64,000 nucleotides of DNA, taken from positions 3,257,001-3,321,000 of the forward strand of contig NZ_CP107902.1 in assembly GCF_036013935.1 (NCBI RefSeq), read 5' to 3'. Made by a program: the position numbers and the translations under genes. The stretch is from Streptomyces sp. NBC_00461. GTDB taxonomy: Bacteria > Actinomycetota > Actinomycetes > Streptomycetales > Streptomycetaceae. Below, piece by piece: positions 48,753 to 56,812 of this stretch (positions are counted from its first letter, which is position 1; every line of letters begins with the position of its first letter). Below the pieces are notes generated by a model. It saw nothing but the letters and a program-made list of their open reading frames with translations, was not told the origin of the DNA and searched no databases.

Positions 48753-50102
48753 ATGAACGCTCGTCGTAGTAACACCTCGCTCCCCAAACCGGGCCGGTCG
48801 GCCTACGGGGTGGCCTCGGCTGTCGTACTGCTGCTGATACCCGTCGTCGTAATACTCGGAGGCGACTGGCTGCAGCAGTTCCTGAACTTCGGTGCCGGCG
48901 TCCTGTCGCTCGTCTGTCTCACCTGCTCGGTGATCTGGGGCCTGGTGGCCCAGGACCGGCTCGTCCTCAACATCCGCCAGCGCATCGTCGCGCAGGGCAT
49001 CCACCGGGTGACCGCCGTCGCCTCGATCGCGTTCCTGTTCATACACATCGGGGTCAAGCTCGCGCTGGACCACGCCGACTGGGTCGCGGCCCTGCTCCCC
49101 TTCGGCTGGCTCTTCTCGGGCACCGGCGGCGCCAACCCGGGCAGCGCCACCCTCATCGGCATGGGTTCCCTGGCCGCGTACCTCATGATCTTCGTCGGCA
49201 TCACCGGCGCGCTCCGCAACCAGTTCGCCTCCCCGGCGCCGATCGCGGCGCGCTGGCGTGCCATGCACATGCTGGCCTACCCGGCCTGGTGCGCGGCGCT
49301 CCTCCACGGCCTGTTCGCGGGACGGCCGGCGAAGACGTTCTTCATGGTGTCGTACGAGCTGTGCGTGGTCGCGGTCGCCGCGGCCCTCGCGCTGCGTGCG
49401 GCGCCGCGCCCGTTCAAGCGCAAGGTCGCCGACCGCCTCGCCATGATTCTGGGCAACGAGCCGGGGTCCATCCGTGCCGAGGAGCTCGAAGCGAGCCGCG
49501 CGCGCGTCGCCGAGGGCTCCTCCGCACTGCCCGGCTACGAGAACAGGCGGGCACCGAGGCAGTCCGTCACCGACACCGGAAGCATCCCGACGGCAGCCCC
49601 CTCGTACGACGCCCCGGCCTCGCGCACCATGTCCCCGGAGCCCTCGAACGGCTTCGCGGCCGCCTACCGCGCCGTCACTCCCCAGCAGCGTGGACAGCAG
49701 CCCTACGCGGCCGACCAGACCGCGCGCATGGACATGCCCATGGACATGCAGTCCACGGAGGCGATCCCGCGCATGGACGGCGGCGGCAGCACCTCGGGGA
49801 GCTGGCCGGTCCCCCTGCCCCCTCCGGTCGGCGAGGCGCCCCCATCGGCGTACGACCCGATGCAGGACACCGGATACAACATCCCGGCCTACGACAATTC
49901 GGGCACCGCTGCCTATCGCAACAGTGATGTGTACGACACCGGTGAGACGAACACCGGCTACGCCACGTACAACCAGAGCGACACGTACAACCAGAACGGC
50001 ACGTACAACAGCGGTCCCGCCAACGAACCATCGCCCGGTGCCTCGTACGACGCACCGGGTTCGGGCGAACCTTGGAACACGCCCTCCGGAGGCTATAGGT
50101 GA
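48753..50102 (+). CDS. Bis-heme ferric-reductase-like membrane protein
   Basis: A 449-residue protein with five to six membrane helices in the first 210 residues. Two helix pairs of histidines, His 84/His 98 and His 162/His 175 (14 and 13 residues apart), match the bis-His b-heme ligation of the ferric reductase/NOX transmembrane family. The C-terminal half (about 215-449) is predicted disordered, rich in Pro, Ser and Tyr (DTYNQNGTYN), and has no FAD/NAD domain. The ATG at 48753 opens the protein after an upstream non-coding stretch. Its stop overlaps the GTG of the NuoF-like gene by 4 bases, which strongly suggests the flavo/iron-sulfur protein is its electron partner. Confidence 0.88.
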   Translation: MNARRSNTSLPKPGRSAYGVASAVVLLLIPVVVILGGDWLQQFLNFGAGVLSLVCLTCSVIWGLVAQDRLVLNIRQRIVAQGIHRVTAVASIAFLFIHIGVKLALDHADWVAALLPFGWLFSGTGGANPGSATLIGMGSLAAYLMIFVGITGALRNQFASPAPIAARWRAMHMLAYPAWCAALLHGLFAGRPAKTFFMVSYELCVVAVAAALALRAAPRPFKRKVADRLAMILGNEPGSIRAEELEASRARVAEGSSALPGYENRRAPRQSVTDTGSIPTAAPSYDAPASRTMSPEPSNGFAAAYRAVTPQQRGQQPYAADQTARMDMPMDMQSTEAIPRMDGGGSTSGSWPVPLPPPVGEAPPSAYDPMQDTGYNIPAYDNSGTAAYRNSDVYDTGETNTGYATYNQSDTYNQNGTYNSGPANEPSPGASYDAPGSGEPWNTPSGGYR

Positions 50103-51712
50103 ACGAGGCCCTGCCCGACGTCCCGGAAGTCCGCGTGGTCGGCCTTCCGCAGCTGACGTCTGGCTTCGACCTTGTCGAAAGACTCGATCTGTCCATGCAC
50201 CTCAAGGTGCACGGGCCACTCGAACCCCTGGGCGGCGAGCAGCTCGCCAAGCTCGCCGAGAACATCAACCTGAAGGGCCGCGGCGGCGCGGGCTTCCCCT
50301 TCCACAAGAAGCTGCGCTCGGTCGCCGAAACGGCGATCAAGCGCGGCGTACGGCCCGTCGTCGTGGTCAACGGCAGCGAGGACGAGCCGGCCTGCCGCAA
50401 GGACACGGTGCTGATCAACCGTGCCCCGCACCTCATCCTGGACGGCGCGCTGCTGGTCGCGGAGGCGCTGGGTGCCCGCACGCTCGTGGTGGGGGTCACC
50501 CGTGAGTCGACGCAGCGCTCGATGGAGGCCGCGCTGGCCGAGCGCGGCCTGAGCAACGGACGCCGCTCCGCACTGAAGGCCTGGGTCCAGCGCAACCCGG
50601 TCCGCATGGTCACCGGTGCCGCCGCGTCGCTGATCCGCTCCATCGACGGCGGCCCGGCGATCCCTCCCGGCCGCAAGGTCAGCGCCTCCCAGAACGGTGT
50701 GGGCGGCGCACCCACCCTGCTGTCGAACGCCGAGACCTTCGCGCAGTTGGCGATCGCCGCCCGCATCGGCCCGGAGCGCTACGGCAACACCGGTCTGTAC
50801 GACGAGCCGGGCACCGTCATGCTGACGGTCTCCGGCGCGGTCGCGCGCCCCATGGTGATCGAGGTCCCCACGGGTGTCCCGCTGCGCTACGTCCTCCAGC
50901 TCGCCGGCGCCCCGCCGGTCCCGCAGGGTGTGCTGACCGGCGGCTACCACGGCAAGTGGATCGACGCGGCGACGGTCAACGAGGCGATCGTCTCCCGCAA
51001 CTCCCTGGACGCGGTAGGCGGAGCGCTGGGCGCCGGCGCGATCCTGCCGATCACTCAGGAGACCTGCCCGCTGGGCGAGTCGCTGCGCGTGGCGCAGTGG
51101 CTGGCGGAGGAGAGCGCGGGCCAGTGCGGTCCCTGCTACCTCGGTCTGCCGGCCGCCGCGCGCGGCATGGCGGACATTCTGGGCGGCGGCGGCCCGGCCG
51201 CCCTGGAGGCGCTCAAGCAGGTCGCCAAGAACGTGAAGCGGCGCGGCGCCTGCTCGCACCCGGACGGCTCCGCGATGTTCCTGGAGTCGACCATCAAGGC
51301 GTTCACCGACGACCTCGCCGCGCACGTCCTCGGGAACGGCTGCGGACGGCCCGTGGAGGGGGTTCTGCCGCTCTTCGAGGGCGGCCAGATGCCCGCGGGC
51401 ATCGCGGGCGGCGGAGAGCCGGAGGAGAACGGCCCCAGCCGCCAGAAGATCTACGTGGACTGGACCCTGTGCCGCGGCCACGGCCTGTGCGCCGACATCC
51501 TCCCCGAGGTGTTCGAACTCGGCGCCGACGGCTTCCCGACCGTCGCCCAGGCCCAGGTGCCGCGGTACGCGGAGGCGAAGGCCCTGCGCGCGGTGCGCCG
51601 CTGCCCGGCACTCGCCCTGCGCATCGAGGAGGAGACGGCGCGCGACCGGGCACCGTCCCGCAACCTGCCGGTCCTCTCCCAGGGCCGCGGACGGCGCGCG
51701 CTGGGCCGCTGA
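50099..51712 (+). CDS. NuoF-like flavoprotein fused to a C-terminal 3Fe-4S-type ferredoxin
   Basis: A 537-residue cytosolic electron carrier. Residues 60-67 GRGGAGFP match the FMN loop of complex I NuoF; an SLBB domain (about 245-270) follows. The NuoF NADH motif CGEETAL is replaced by VTGAAASL (about 171-178). The N3 cluster region reads ESAGQCGPC (A340, C343, C346) with C385, so one ligand Cys is Ala. Residues about 450-510 form a ferredoxin with C458-x5-C464 and C502-P. The GTG start has GGAGG upstream and overlaps the bis-heme gene by 4 bases. Likely role: passing electrons to the membrane hemes. It probably cannot use NADH in the normal way. Confidence 0.88.
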   Translation: MNEALPDVPEVRVVGLPQLTSGFDLVERLDLSMHLKVHGPLEPLGGEQLAKLAENINLKGRGGAGFPFHKKLRSVAETAIKRGVRPVVVVNGSEDEPACRKDTVLINRAPHLILDGALLVAEALGARTLVVGVTRESTQRSMEAALAERGLSNGRRSALKAWVQRNPVRMVTGAAASLIRSIDGGPAIPPGRKVSASQNGVGGAPTLLSNAETFAQLAIAARIGPERYGNTGLYDEPGTVMLTVSGAVARPMVIEVPTGVPLRYVLQLAGAPPVPQGVLTGGYHGKWIDAATVNEAIVSRNSLDAVGGALGAGAILPITQETCPLGESLRVAQWLAEESAGQCGPCYLGLPAAARGMADILGGGGPAALEALKQVAKNVKRRGACSHPDGSAMFLESTIKAFTDDLAAHVLGNGCGRPVEGVLPLFEGGQMPAGIAGGGEPEENGPSRQKIYVDWTLCRGHGLCADILPEVFELGADGFPTVAQAQVPRYAEAKALRAVRRCPALALRIEEETARDRAPSRNLPVLSQGRGRRALGR

Positions 51713-51724
51713 GCCCGAACGGAA

Positions 51725-51758
51725 ACGGCGGGCCACCCTCTTCGGGGTGGCCCGCCGT
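51725..51758 (+). terminator. Terminator of the redox operon
   Basis: ACGGCGGGCCACCC pairs perfectly with GGGTGGCCCGCCGT (14 bp, 6-base loop), 12 bases after the NuoF-like stop. Confidence 0.8.
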
Positions 51759-51783
51759 CATGTTGCACCGCTCACACACGTGA

Positions 51784-51814
51784 AAGGCGGGCCATCCATC
51801 GGATGACCCGCCTT
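51784..51814 (-). terminator. Terminator of first tRNA-Ala
   Basis: AAGGCGGG-CATCC and GGATG-CCCGCCTT arms around ATC, with one C/A mismatch; on the minus strand it ends in CTTTC. It lies 10 bases past the tRNA 3' end. Confidence 0.75.
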
Positions 51815-51824
51815 CCAAGTCCTG

Positions 51825-51897
51825 TGGAGCTAAGGAGAATTGAACTCCTGACCTCCTGCATGCCATGCAGGCGCTCTACCAACTGAGCTATAGCCCC
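51825..51897 (-). tRNA. tRNA-Ala (anticodon GGC), copy 1
   Basis: A 73-base cloverleaf: acceptor arms GGGGCTA/TAGCTCC plus discriminator A, D-arm AGCTCAGTTGGTAGAGC, anticodon stem CCTGC/GCAGG with loop ATGGCAT (anticodon GGC), T-arm GGAGTTCAATTCTCC. The 3' CCA is not encoded. Identical to the copy at 52837. Confidence 0.97.
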
Positions 51898-52027
51898 TCG
51901 CGTCACCCGGCGAAGCCGGATATTGGCGCTGTCCGGCGGGTTTCCCCGGCGGCGACGCCAACATTACACGGTCGACCGGGTGGAACACCAAATCGTTTCC
52001 GTCGGCCCAGGACAGGGCCGACGGGTG

Positions 52028-52261
52028 TCATGCCGTGACGAACGAATAGAACCGCTTCAGTGTGCAATGCTCCTCGAGGAGGCGGCCGTAGATCGGCTCG
52101 CCCTCCAGTTCGCGGTACGTCTCGATCGGGTCGCCCTTTATGATCAGCGCCCTCGCGCATTCCTCGCACCAGTACTGGTAGTCGGGGTTGACCGGCTCCA
52201 TGTCCCGGACGATGGGCGTACCACTGCCGCACCAATCGCACTTTCGCCTGTGTGCACCCAT
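52028..52261 (-). CDS. Small Zn-ribbon-like protein, 77 residues
   Basis: A hypothetical protein. Four cysteines in two CxxC pairs (CDWCGSGTP at about residue 8 and WCEECARAL at about 32) form a plausible zinc ribbon; a charged helical tail (ELEGEPIYGRLLEEHCTLKRF) follows. The ATG has GGAG 10 bases upstream. It starts 3 bases after the stop of another small CxxC protein (52265-52438), so the two are an operon. Function unknown; nucleic-acid or protein binding is a guess. Confidence 0.8.
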   Translation of the reverse strand: MGAHRRKCDWCGSGTPIVRDMEPVNPDYQYWCEECARALIIKGDPIETYRELEGEPIYGRLLEEHCTLKRFYSFVTA

Positions 52262-52264
52262 CGA

Positions 52265-52438
52265 TCAGCTCCAGCTGTGGCCGCAGGCCGTGCACACGTA
52301 GGAGATTCCGCCGTTGTCGCCGAGCACTTGGGCGACGTGGACGGAACCACAGGAAGGGCAGCTCAGACGGGTGACCGTGTCCCGTGTCGACGCCGCTTCG
52401 AGGAGGTGGCCGACCTCCTCGAGGATGCTCGCAGGCAT
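52265..52438 (-). CDS. Small CxxC zinc-ribbon protein, 57 residues
   Basis: Found by direct translation; it is too short for many callers. It begins MPASILEEVGHLLEAAS, a helix, and then shows LSCPSCGSVHV and YVCTACGHSWS, a classic four-Cys zinc ribbon as in rubredoxin-like or RNA-polymerase-type ribbons. GGGAGGG stands 9-15 bases before the ATG at 52438. The stop lies 3 bases before the next small gene's ATG. The downstream position and shared CxxC pattern suggest a joint function with that gene. Confidence 0.75.
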   Translation of the reverse strand: MPASILEEVGHLLEAASTRDTVTRLSCPSCGSVHVAQVLGDNGGISYVCTACGHSWS

Positions 52439-52507
52439 CACTGCTCCCTCCCGTCGGGCCGCGCTCCCTTCCGGCCGTTTGATTCTGCCACGGCCGGAGC
52501 AATACGG

Positions 52508-52720
52508 TCAGCGACGCCTCAGTACCAGTCCGGACACGGCACCCTCCGCGGCCGTCCCGGCCGGCGCGAACGTGCACGCCAAGAGCGCCTCCGCAGAGAT
52601 ATACGCCGCCGGGCCCCAAGTGACTCAAGACGCTTGGGGAACAGTGTGCCGAACGCGGCGACTCCAGTCAGCCGTCCCAACTGCGCGACCGTGACGAGCA
52701 GCCAAGTCGGTCCCTGAGGC
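52508..52720 (-). pseudogene. Fragment of an MFS transporter C-terminus, frameshifted
   Basis: Minus-strand translation gives TWLLVTVAQLGRLTGVAAFGTLF and RLESLGA in one frame. After a shift near 52610 it gives RAAYISAEALLACTF and EGAVSGLVLRRR with a stop at 52510-52508. Joined, these resemble the last two helices and RRR end of Streptomyces drug exporters. No start and no other domains remain. It fills most of the gene-free stretch 52439-52836. Confidence 0.55.
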
Positions 52721-52803
52721 TTGGAGTTCGGTGCCGGTGGCGGCTCCCACGTGGCTGAGGTGCCGTACGGCCCACGCCCCGCGGTGGTCCGCGACAACGA
52801 AAG

Positions 52804-52830
52804 ATCCCGCCCCCTGAGGGGACGGGATCC
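52804..52830 (-). terminator. Terminator of second tRNA-Ala
   Basis: GATCCCG-CCCC...GGGG-CGGGATC, one mismatch, followed on the minus strand by TTTC. It starts 7 bases past the tRNA 3' end. Confidence 0.8.
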
Positions 52831-52836
52831 GATCTG

Positions 52837-52909
52837 TGGAGCTAAGGAGAATTGAACTCCTGACCTCCTGCATGCCATGCAGGCGCTCTACCAACTGAGC
52901 TATAGCCCC
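52837..52909 (-). tRNA. tRNA-Ala (anticodon GGC), copy 2
   Basis: Sequence identical to copy 1 over the whole 73 bases, including the ATGGCAT anticodon loop. No encoded CCA. Flanking sequences differ from those of copy 1 except for a few bases. Confidence 0.97.
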
Positions 52910-52944
52910 TTGTCCTTCTGTCACGCGGCGAAGCCTCGTGATGT

Positions 52945-52967
52945 TTCGCCCCGCTCGGCGGGGCGAA
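52945..52967 (-). terminator. Terminator after the phosphatase gene
   Basis: TTCGCCCCGC-TCG-GCGGGGCGAA, a perfect 10-bp stem, 77 bases after the stop of the 53045 gene and just upstream of tRNA-Ala copy 2. Confidence 0.75.
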
Positions 52968-53044
52968 CAAGAAGAACTTTAGCCTGCGACCTGCCGGAAA
53001 GTGAAATCCGGGTCAGGGGCCCGGCACGACGGCCGGTCAGGCGT

Positions 53045-53716
53045 TCAGTCGTCGTCGCCGAGCACCGGTTCCGGCAGCGTGCCGGCGTTGTGCTCCAGCA
53101 GGCGCCAGCCGCGGGCGCCCTCGCCGAGGACGGACCAGCAGCAGTTGGAGAGACCGCCGAGGCTCTCCCAGTGGCGGGCCTCCAGGCCCAGGAGGCGTCC
53201 GATGGTGGTGCGGATCGTGCCGCCGTGGCTGACCACCACGAGGGTGCCGTCGTCGGGGAGCTTCTCGGCGTGCCGCAGCACGACGGGAGCGGCCCGCTCG
53301 GCCACCTCGGTCTCCAGCTCGCCGCCACCGCGGCGGACCGGCTCACCGCGCTTCCACGCGGCGTACTCCTCGCCGTGGCGCGCGATGATCTCGTCGTGTG
53401 TCAGCCCCTGCCAGACGCCCGCGTAGGTCTCGCGCAGCCCCTCGTCGTGGGTGACCTCAAGGCCGGTGAGCGCGGCCAGCTCGGCCGCGGTGTTCGCGGC
53501 CCGCCGGAGGTCGGAGGCGACGATCGCGTCGGGCTCGAGGGAGACGAGCAGCCGGGCGGCGCGGCGGGCCTGGGCCACGCCGTCCTCGGTCAGCTCGACG
53601 TCCGTGCTGCCCTGGAAGCGACGCTCCACGTTCCAGGAGGTCTGGCCGTGCCGCCACAGGATGACGCGGCGCCCGCGGCCGGGACGGCCCGCGGACACCT
53701 CACCGGTGGCGCTCAT
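53045..53716 (-). CDS. Histidine phosphatase family protein (phosphoglycerate mutase-like)
   Basis: A 223-residue phosphatase of the His-phosphatase clan. The active-site RHG appears in LWRHGQTSWN, and the second His in VVSHGGTIR. The length fits phosphatases such as glucosyl-3-phosphoglycerate phosphatase or acid phosphatases rather than true glycolytic mutase. Its ATG overlaps the rsfS stop by one base (TGATG); an ATG at 53722 is also in frame. The rsfS-adjacent position is conserved in actinobacteria. Confidence 0.88.
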   Translation of the reverse strand: MSATGEVSAGRPGRGRRVILWRHGQTSWNVERRFQGSTDVELTEDGVAQARRAARLLVSLEPDAIVASDLRRAANTAAELAALTGLEVTHDEGLRETYAGVWQGLTHDEIIARHGEEYAAWKRGEPVRRGGGELETEVAERAAPVVLRHAEKLPDDGTLVVVSHGGTIRTTIGRLLGLEARHWESLGGLSNCCWSVLGEGARGWRLLEHNAGTLPEPVLGDDD

Positions 53717-54159
53717 CACCACTCACCGCCCAGGTCGGCCGCCTCCTCGGCGGCCCGCAGCTTGGCGTGCTCCTCGGCCTTGCCCCGGGTGGCCTTCGCG
53801 TCGGCGGGCAGCTCCAGCTCGGGGCAGTCCTTCCACAGCCGCTCCAGGGCGTAGAAGACACGCTCCTCGCTGTGCTGGACGTGGACGACGATGTCGACGT
53901 AGTCGAGCAGGACCCAGCGGGCCTCGCGGTCGCCCTCGCGGCGGACCGGCTTGGCGCCGAGCTCCTTCTGGAGCCGCTCCTCGATCTCGTCGACGATCGA
54001 CTTGACCTGGCGGTCGTTGGGCGCGGAGGCCAGCAGGAAGGCGTCCGTGATCGACAGGACGTCGCTGACGTCGTAGGCGATGATGTCGTGCGCGAGCTTG
54101 TCGGCGGCCGCCTGGGCGGCGGTGTTGATGAGCTCGGTGGAGCGGTCAGTCGCGGTCAC
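53716..54159 (-). CDS. rsfS: Ribosome silencing factor RsfS
   Basis: A 147-residue protein of the Iojap/RsfS family, which binds L14 on free 50S subunits and blocks joining under nutrient limitation. Conserved pieces: DIIAYDVSDVLSITDAFLLASA, ERLQKELGAKPVRREG and WVLLDYVDIVVHVQ. The charged C-terminal 30 residues are an actinobacterial extension. It is followed by the phosphatase with a 1-base overlap. The nadD-(LCP)-rsfS order mirrors Bacillus yqeJ-yqeK-yqeL. Confidence 0.95.
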   Translation of the reverse strand: MTATDRSTELINTAAQAAADKLAHDIIAYDVSDVLSITDAFLLASAPNDRQVKSIVDEIEERLQKELGAKPVRREGDREARWVLLDYVDIVVHVQHSEERVFYALERLWKDCPELELPADAKATRGKAEEHAKLRAAEEAADLGGEW

Positions 54160-54283
54160 TACATGGCTTTCGGTCGGCGGTCACTTGACCTCAAGGGTCT
54201 CACGGACCGCCGGGAGCACCCCACGCGTTTGAGGGATCACGTGGGGCGGCCCCGCTTCTTCCGTTCTCTCCCGGGTCCGCGGG

Positions 54284-56008
54284 CTAGGACGACGACGGCT
54301 TGTAGTCCCGGCCGAGGGTCACCGAGACGTCCGCGTTCGAGGTGGTCGCGCCCTTGGCGACGGAGCCGGCGGGCAGGCCCAGGGTCTTGGCGACCTCGGT
54401 GGCGTTCTCCTTGTCGGCGGCGTCGGTGTAGACGACCTTGGACGTGGCCGACGTGGTGGCGGTGCCGCCTCCCAGGAAGGTGAAGCCGCCGTTGAGGAGT
54501 ACGACGCGGGCCTTCTCGGTGTTGTCCTTGACCCCGCTGGCGTTCTGGACGGAGACCCGCACGGCGGAGCCCTGGTCGGGGCTCTTGGCGGTGCCGCCGA
54601 GGACGTCCTTGACCACACTGGCGCTTGCCTGCGCGCTCAGCGATCCGTCGTTCTGCACGGGCAGGAGCGCGGTCTTGTAGTCGCCGCCCTTGGCGAGGTC
54701 GGCGAGCTTGGCGAGGAAGGCGCCGAGGTCCTTGTCGGTGAGTGAGGGGTCCAGGATCTGCGCCAGCGTCTGCACGGTGGTGGTCGCCCCCGTCGGGTCG
54801 GACGACAGCTTGCGCAGCACGCCCTGCAGGACCTGGCCGAACCGCTCCAGCTGGGCGTTCTGGGCCTCGCCGGAGGCGCGGTAGGTGGCGTAGGCGACGG
54901 CCGTCTTGCCGCTGAGGGTCTGGCCCTTGCCCTTGTGGACCAGCGGCGCGCTGCCCTTCTTGGCGTCCGGGTCCGGTACGTCGGCGTTGGTGTCGACGTC
55001 GATGTTGCCGACGAGGTCGACGAGGTTCTGCAGGTAAGGGGTGTCCAGCCGCCAGGTGCCCTCGATGTCGGTGCCGAGGACCGTGTCGATGGAGTCGCGG
55101 GTGCCCGAGGAACCGTCCTCGTCGACCGACTTGGCGAGGGTGGTCGTGGTGCCGTCGTCGTCCGTCAGGGAGAGGGAGTTGGGCAGCAGCACGGTGGTGG
55201 CCTGCCTGGTGGTGGTGTTGTCGACGAGCAGCGCCGTGGAGGTGCCGCCCTTCTTGGTGTTGTGCAGGTGGACGACGATCACGTCGCGGTTCTGGGCGCC
55301 CGCGGCGGTCGCCGTACCGGTCCTGGAACCGGAGGACGACGACAGGCCGGGCAGCTTCCCGGCGTACCAGAGGTAGCCCACTCCGCCGACCGCGACCAGG
55401 GCCAGGACCACGACGAGGGCGACGAGGCGGCTGCGGGCGCGGCGCTTGGCCTCCTCGCGTCGCTCGGTGCGGTTCTCGGTGAAGTTCAGCCAGTCGATGA
55501 CGTCTTCGGAGTCACTGTCGGGATCCTCGACGAAGGCGAACTGCTCGGTGTGGTAATCCCGTTCGGGCCGGGCGGCGGCCTGGGAGCCGTCCTGTGCCGG
55601 CTCCGACGGGCCGGCCTGCTGCGGGATGTAGGCGGTCTGCTCGGCGACACGGGGCTGCTGACCGCCGGCCGTGGCCCGCCCGTAGGGGTCGTACGGCGCT
55701 GCCGGCGCACCGCCCTGGGCCGTCCCCCCGGTGCCATAGGGGTCGTCGTAGGAGGGCACGGGAGGCTGCTGGCCGGTGCCGTAGGGGTCGTACTGCTGCG
55801 GCGGGACCGGCTGCTGCCGGCCGGTCGCGTACGGGTCGTATCCGTAGCCCTGCTGCTGCGCGTACGGGTCGTACTGCTGCGGGGCAGCCTGCTGCCGCTG
55901 GGCCTGCCGGTAGATGGGACGGCCGTACTCGTCGTAGCCGACGAGCTCGTACTGCTCCTCCTGCTCCTCGTAGTCGCCGCCGTAGCCCGCGTCGTATCGG
56001 TCGTTCAC
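54284..56008 (-). CDS. LytR-CpsA-Psr (LCP) family protein, PdtA-like
   Basis: A 574-residue type II membrane protein. A long Gln/Tyr/Pro-rich cytoplasmic tail (about 1-150) has DPYGTG-type repeats, followed by one helix (about 195-215), an LCP domain (about 235-430) and a LytR_C domain (about 475-570). LCP enzymes attach teichoic acids or glycans to peptidoglycan. By position it equals S. coelicolor SCO2578, reported as the polydiglycosylphosphate transferase PdtA. The usual SIPRD motif is degenerate here (LLPNSLSL). GTG at 56008 has AGAGGGG upstream. 16 bases after nadD. Confidence 0.82.
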   Translation of the reverse strand: MNDRYDAGYGGDYEEQEEQYELVGYDEYGRPIYRQAQRQQAAPQQYDPYAQQQGYGYDPYATGRQQPVPPQQYDPYGTGQQPPVPSYDDPYGTGGTAQGGAPAAPYDPYGRATAGGQQPRVAEQTAYIPQQAGPSEPAQDGSQAAARPERDYHTEQFAFVEDPDSDSEDVIDWLNFTENRTERREEAKRRARSRLVALVVVLALVAVGGVGYLWYAGKLPGLSSSSGSRTGTATAAGAQNRDVIVVHLHNTKKGGTSTALLVDNTTTRQATTVLLPNSLSLTDDDGTTTTLAKSVDEDGSSGTRDSIDTVLGTDIEGTWRLDTPYLQNLVDLVGNIDVDTNADVPDPDAKKGSAPLVHKGKGQTLSGKTAVAYATYRASGEAQNAQLERFGQVLQGVLRKLSSDPTGATTTVQTLAQILDPSLTDKDLGAFLAKLADLAKGGDYKTALLPVQNDGSLSAQASASVVKDVLGGTAKSPDQGSAVRVSVQNASGVKDNTEKARVVLLNGGFTFLGGGTATTSATSKVVYTDAADKENATEVAKTLGLPAGSVAKGATTSNADVSVTLGRDYKPSSS

Positions 56009-56024
56009 CGGTGCCCCTCTCGGC

Positions 56025-56741
56025 TCACTCGCCGCGGTACAGCTCGCGCTTGTCGATGTAGCGCACAACTCCGTCCGGCACCATGTACCAGATGGGGTCT
56101 CCCTTGGCGACTCTCGCACGGCACTCTGTGGAGGAGATGGCCAGGGCGGGAACCTCCACCAGCGAGACGCCGCCCTCCGGGAGACCGTGGTCGGTCAGGT
56201 GGTGGCCGGGCCGGGTGCAGCCGATGAAGTGCGCCAGGGAGAAGAGTTCCGCCGTGTCCCGCCAGGTCAGCAGTTGGGCCAGGGCGTCGGCGCCGGTGAT
56301 GAAGAAGAGGTCCGTGTCGGGGTTGAGCGCGCGCAGGTCGCGCAGGGTGTCCACGGTGTAGGTCGGGCCGCCGCGGTCGATGTCGATGCGGCTCACCGAG
56401 AACTGCGGGTTCTCGGCGGTCGCGATGACCGTCATCAGATAGCGGTCCTCGGCCGGGGAGACATGGCGGTGGCTCTTCTGCCACGGCTGGCCGGTCGGGA
56501 CGAACACCACCTGGTCCAGGTGGAACTGCGCGGCGACCTCGCTGGCCGCCACGAGGTGCCCGTGGTGGATCGGGTCGAACGTTCCGCCCATGACGCCGAG
56601 GCGGCGCTTGCCGGGGTTCGACGGGCCGTTGCCGGGGCCGTTCACCAGACGCGGCTGCGCGGCGGGGCCGCTCTTCGGACGGTTTTCCGTGCCGTCCGCC
56701 GTGCCGGTCGCCGGACCGGTAGGCATGTCCTGCTCTCCCAT
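56025..56741 (-). CDS. nadD: Nicotinate-nucleotide adenylyltransferase
   Basis: About 238 residues. The nucleotidyltransferase motif [11 protein letters not shown] (about 52-62) and the downstream [10 protein letters not shown] (ISST-x-x-R) motif are intact; the reaction is NaMN + ATP to NaAD in NAD synthesis. The N-terminal 45 residues are a low-complexity extension, so a later start is possible; the ATG at 56741 and one at 56726 are both in frame. Followed by the LCP gene and rsfS. A small membrane-protein gene (56813) lies upstream. Confidence 0.93.
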   Translation of the reverse strand: MGEQDMPTGPATGTADGTENRPKSGPAAQPRLVNGPGNGPSNPGKRRLGVMGGTFDPIHHGHLVAASEVAAQFHLDQVVFVPTGQPWQKSHRHVSPAEDRYLMTVIATAENPQFSVSRIDIDRGGPTYTVDTLRDLRALNPDTDLFFITGADALAQLLTWRDTAELFSLAHFIGCTRPGHHLTDHGLPEGGVSLVEVPALAISSTECRARVAKGDPIWYMVPDGVVRYIDKRELYRGE

Positions 56742-56812
56742 GCGTGCAGACCCTACCGGCCCGGCCTGAGAAGCCTGCCCGGGCCGGTGCCCGAGGGCGA
56801 CCCTGGAGGGGC

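Noticed and set aside
51825-52909. Integrated element with att sites formed by the duplicated tRNA-Ala
   Set aside because: The interval has no integrase, replication or transfer genes and is only 1 kb, and both tRNA copies are complete with separate terminators.
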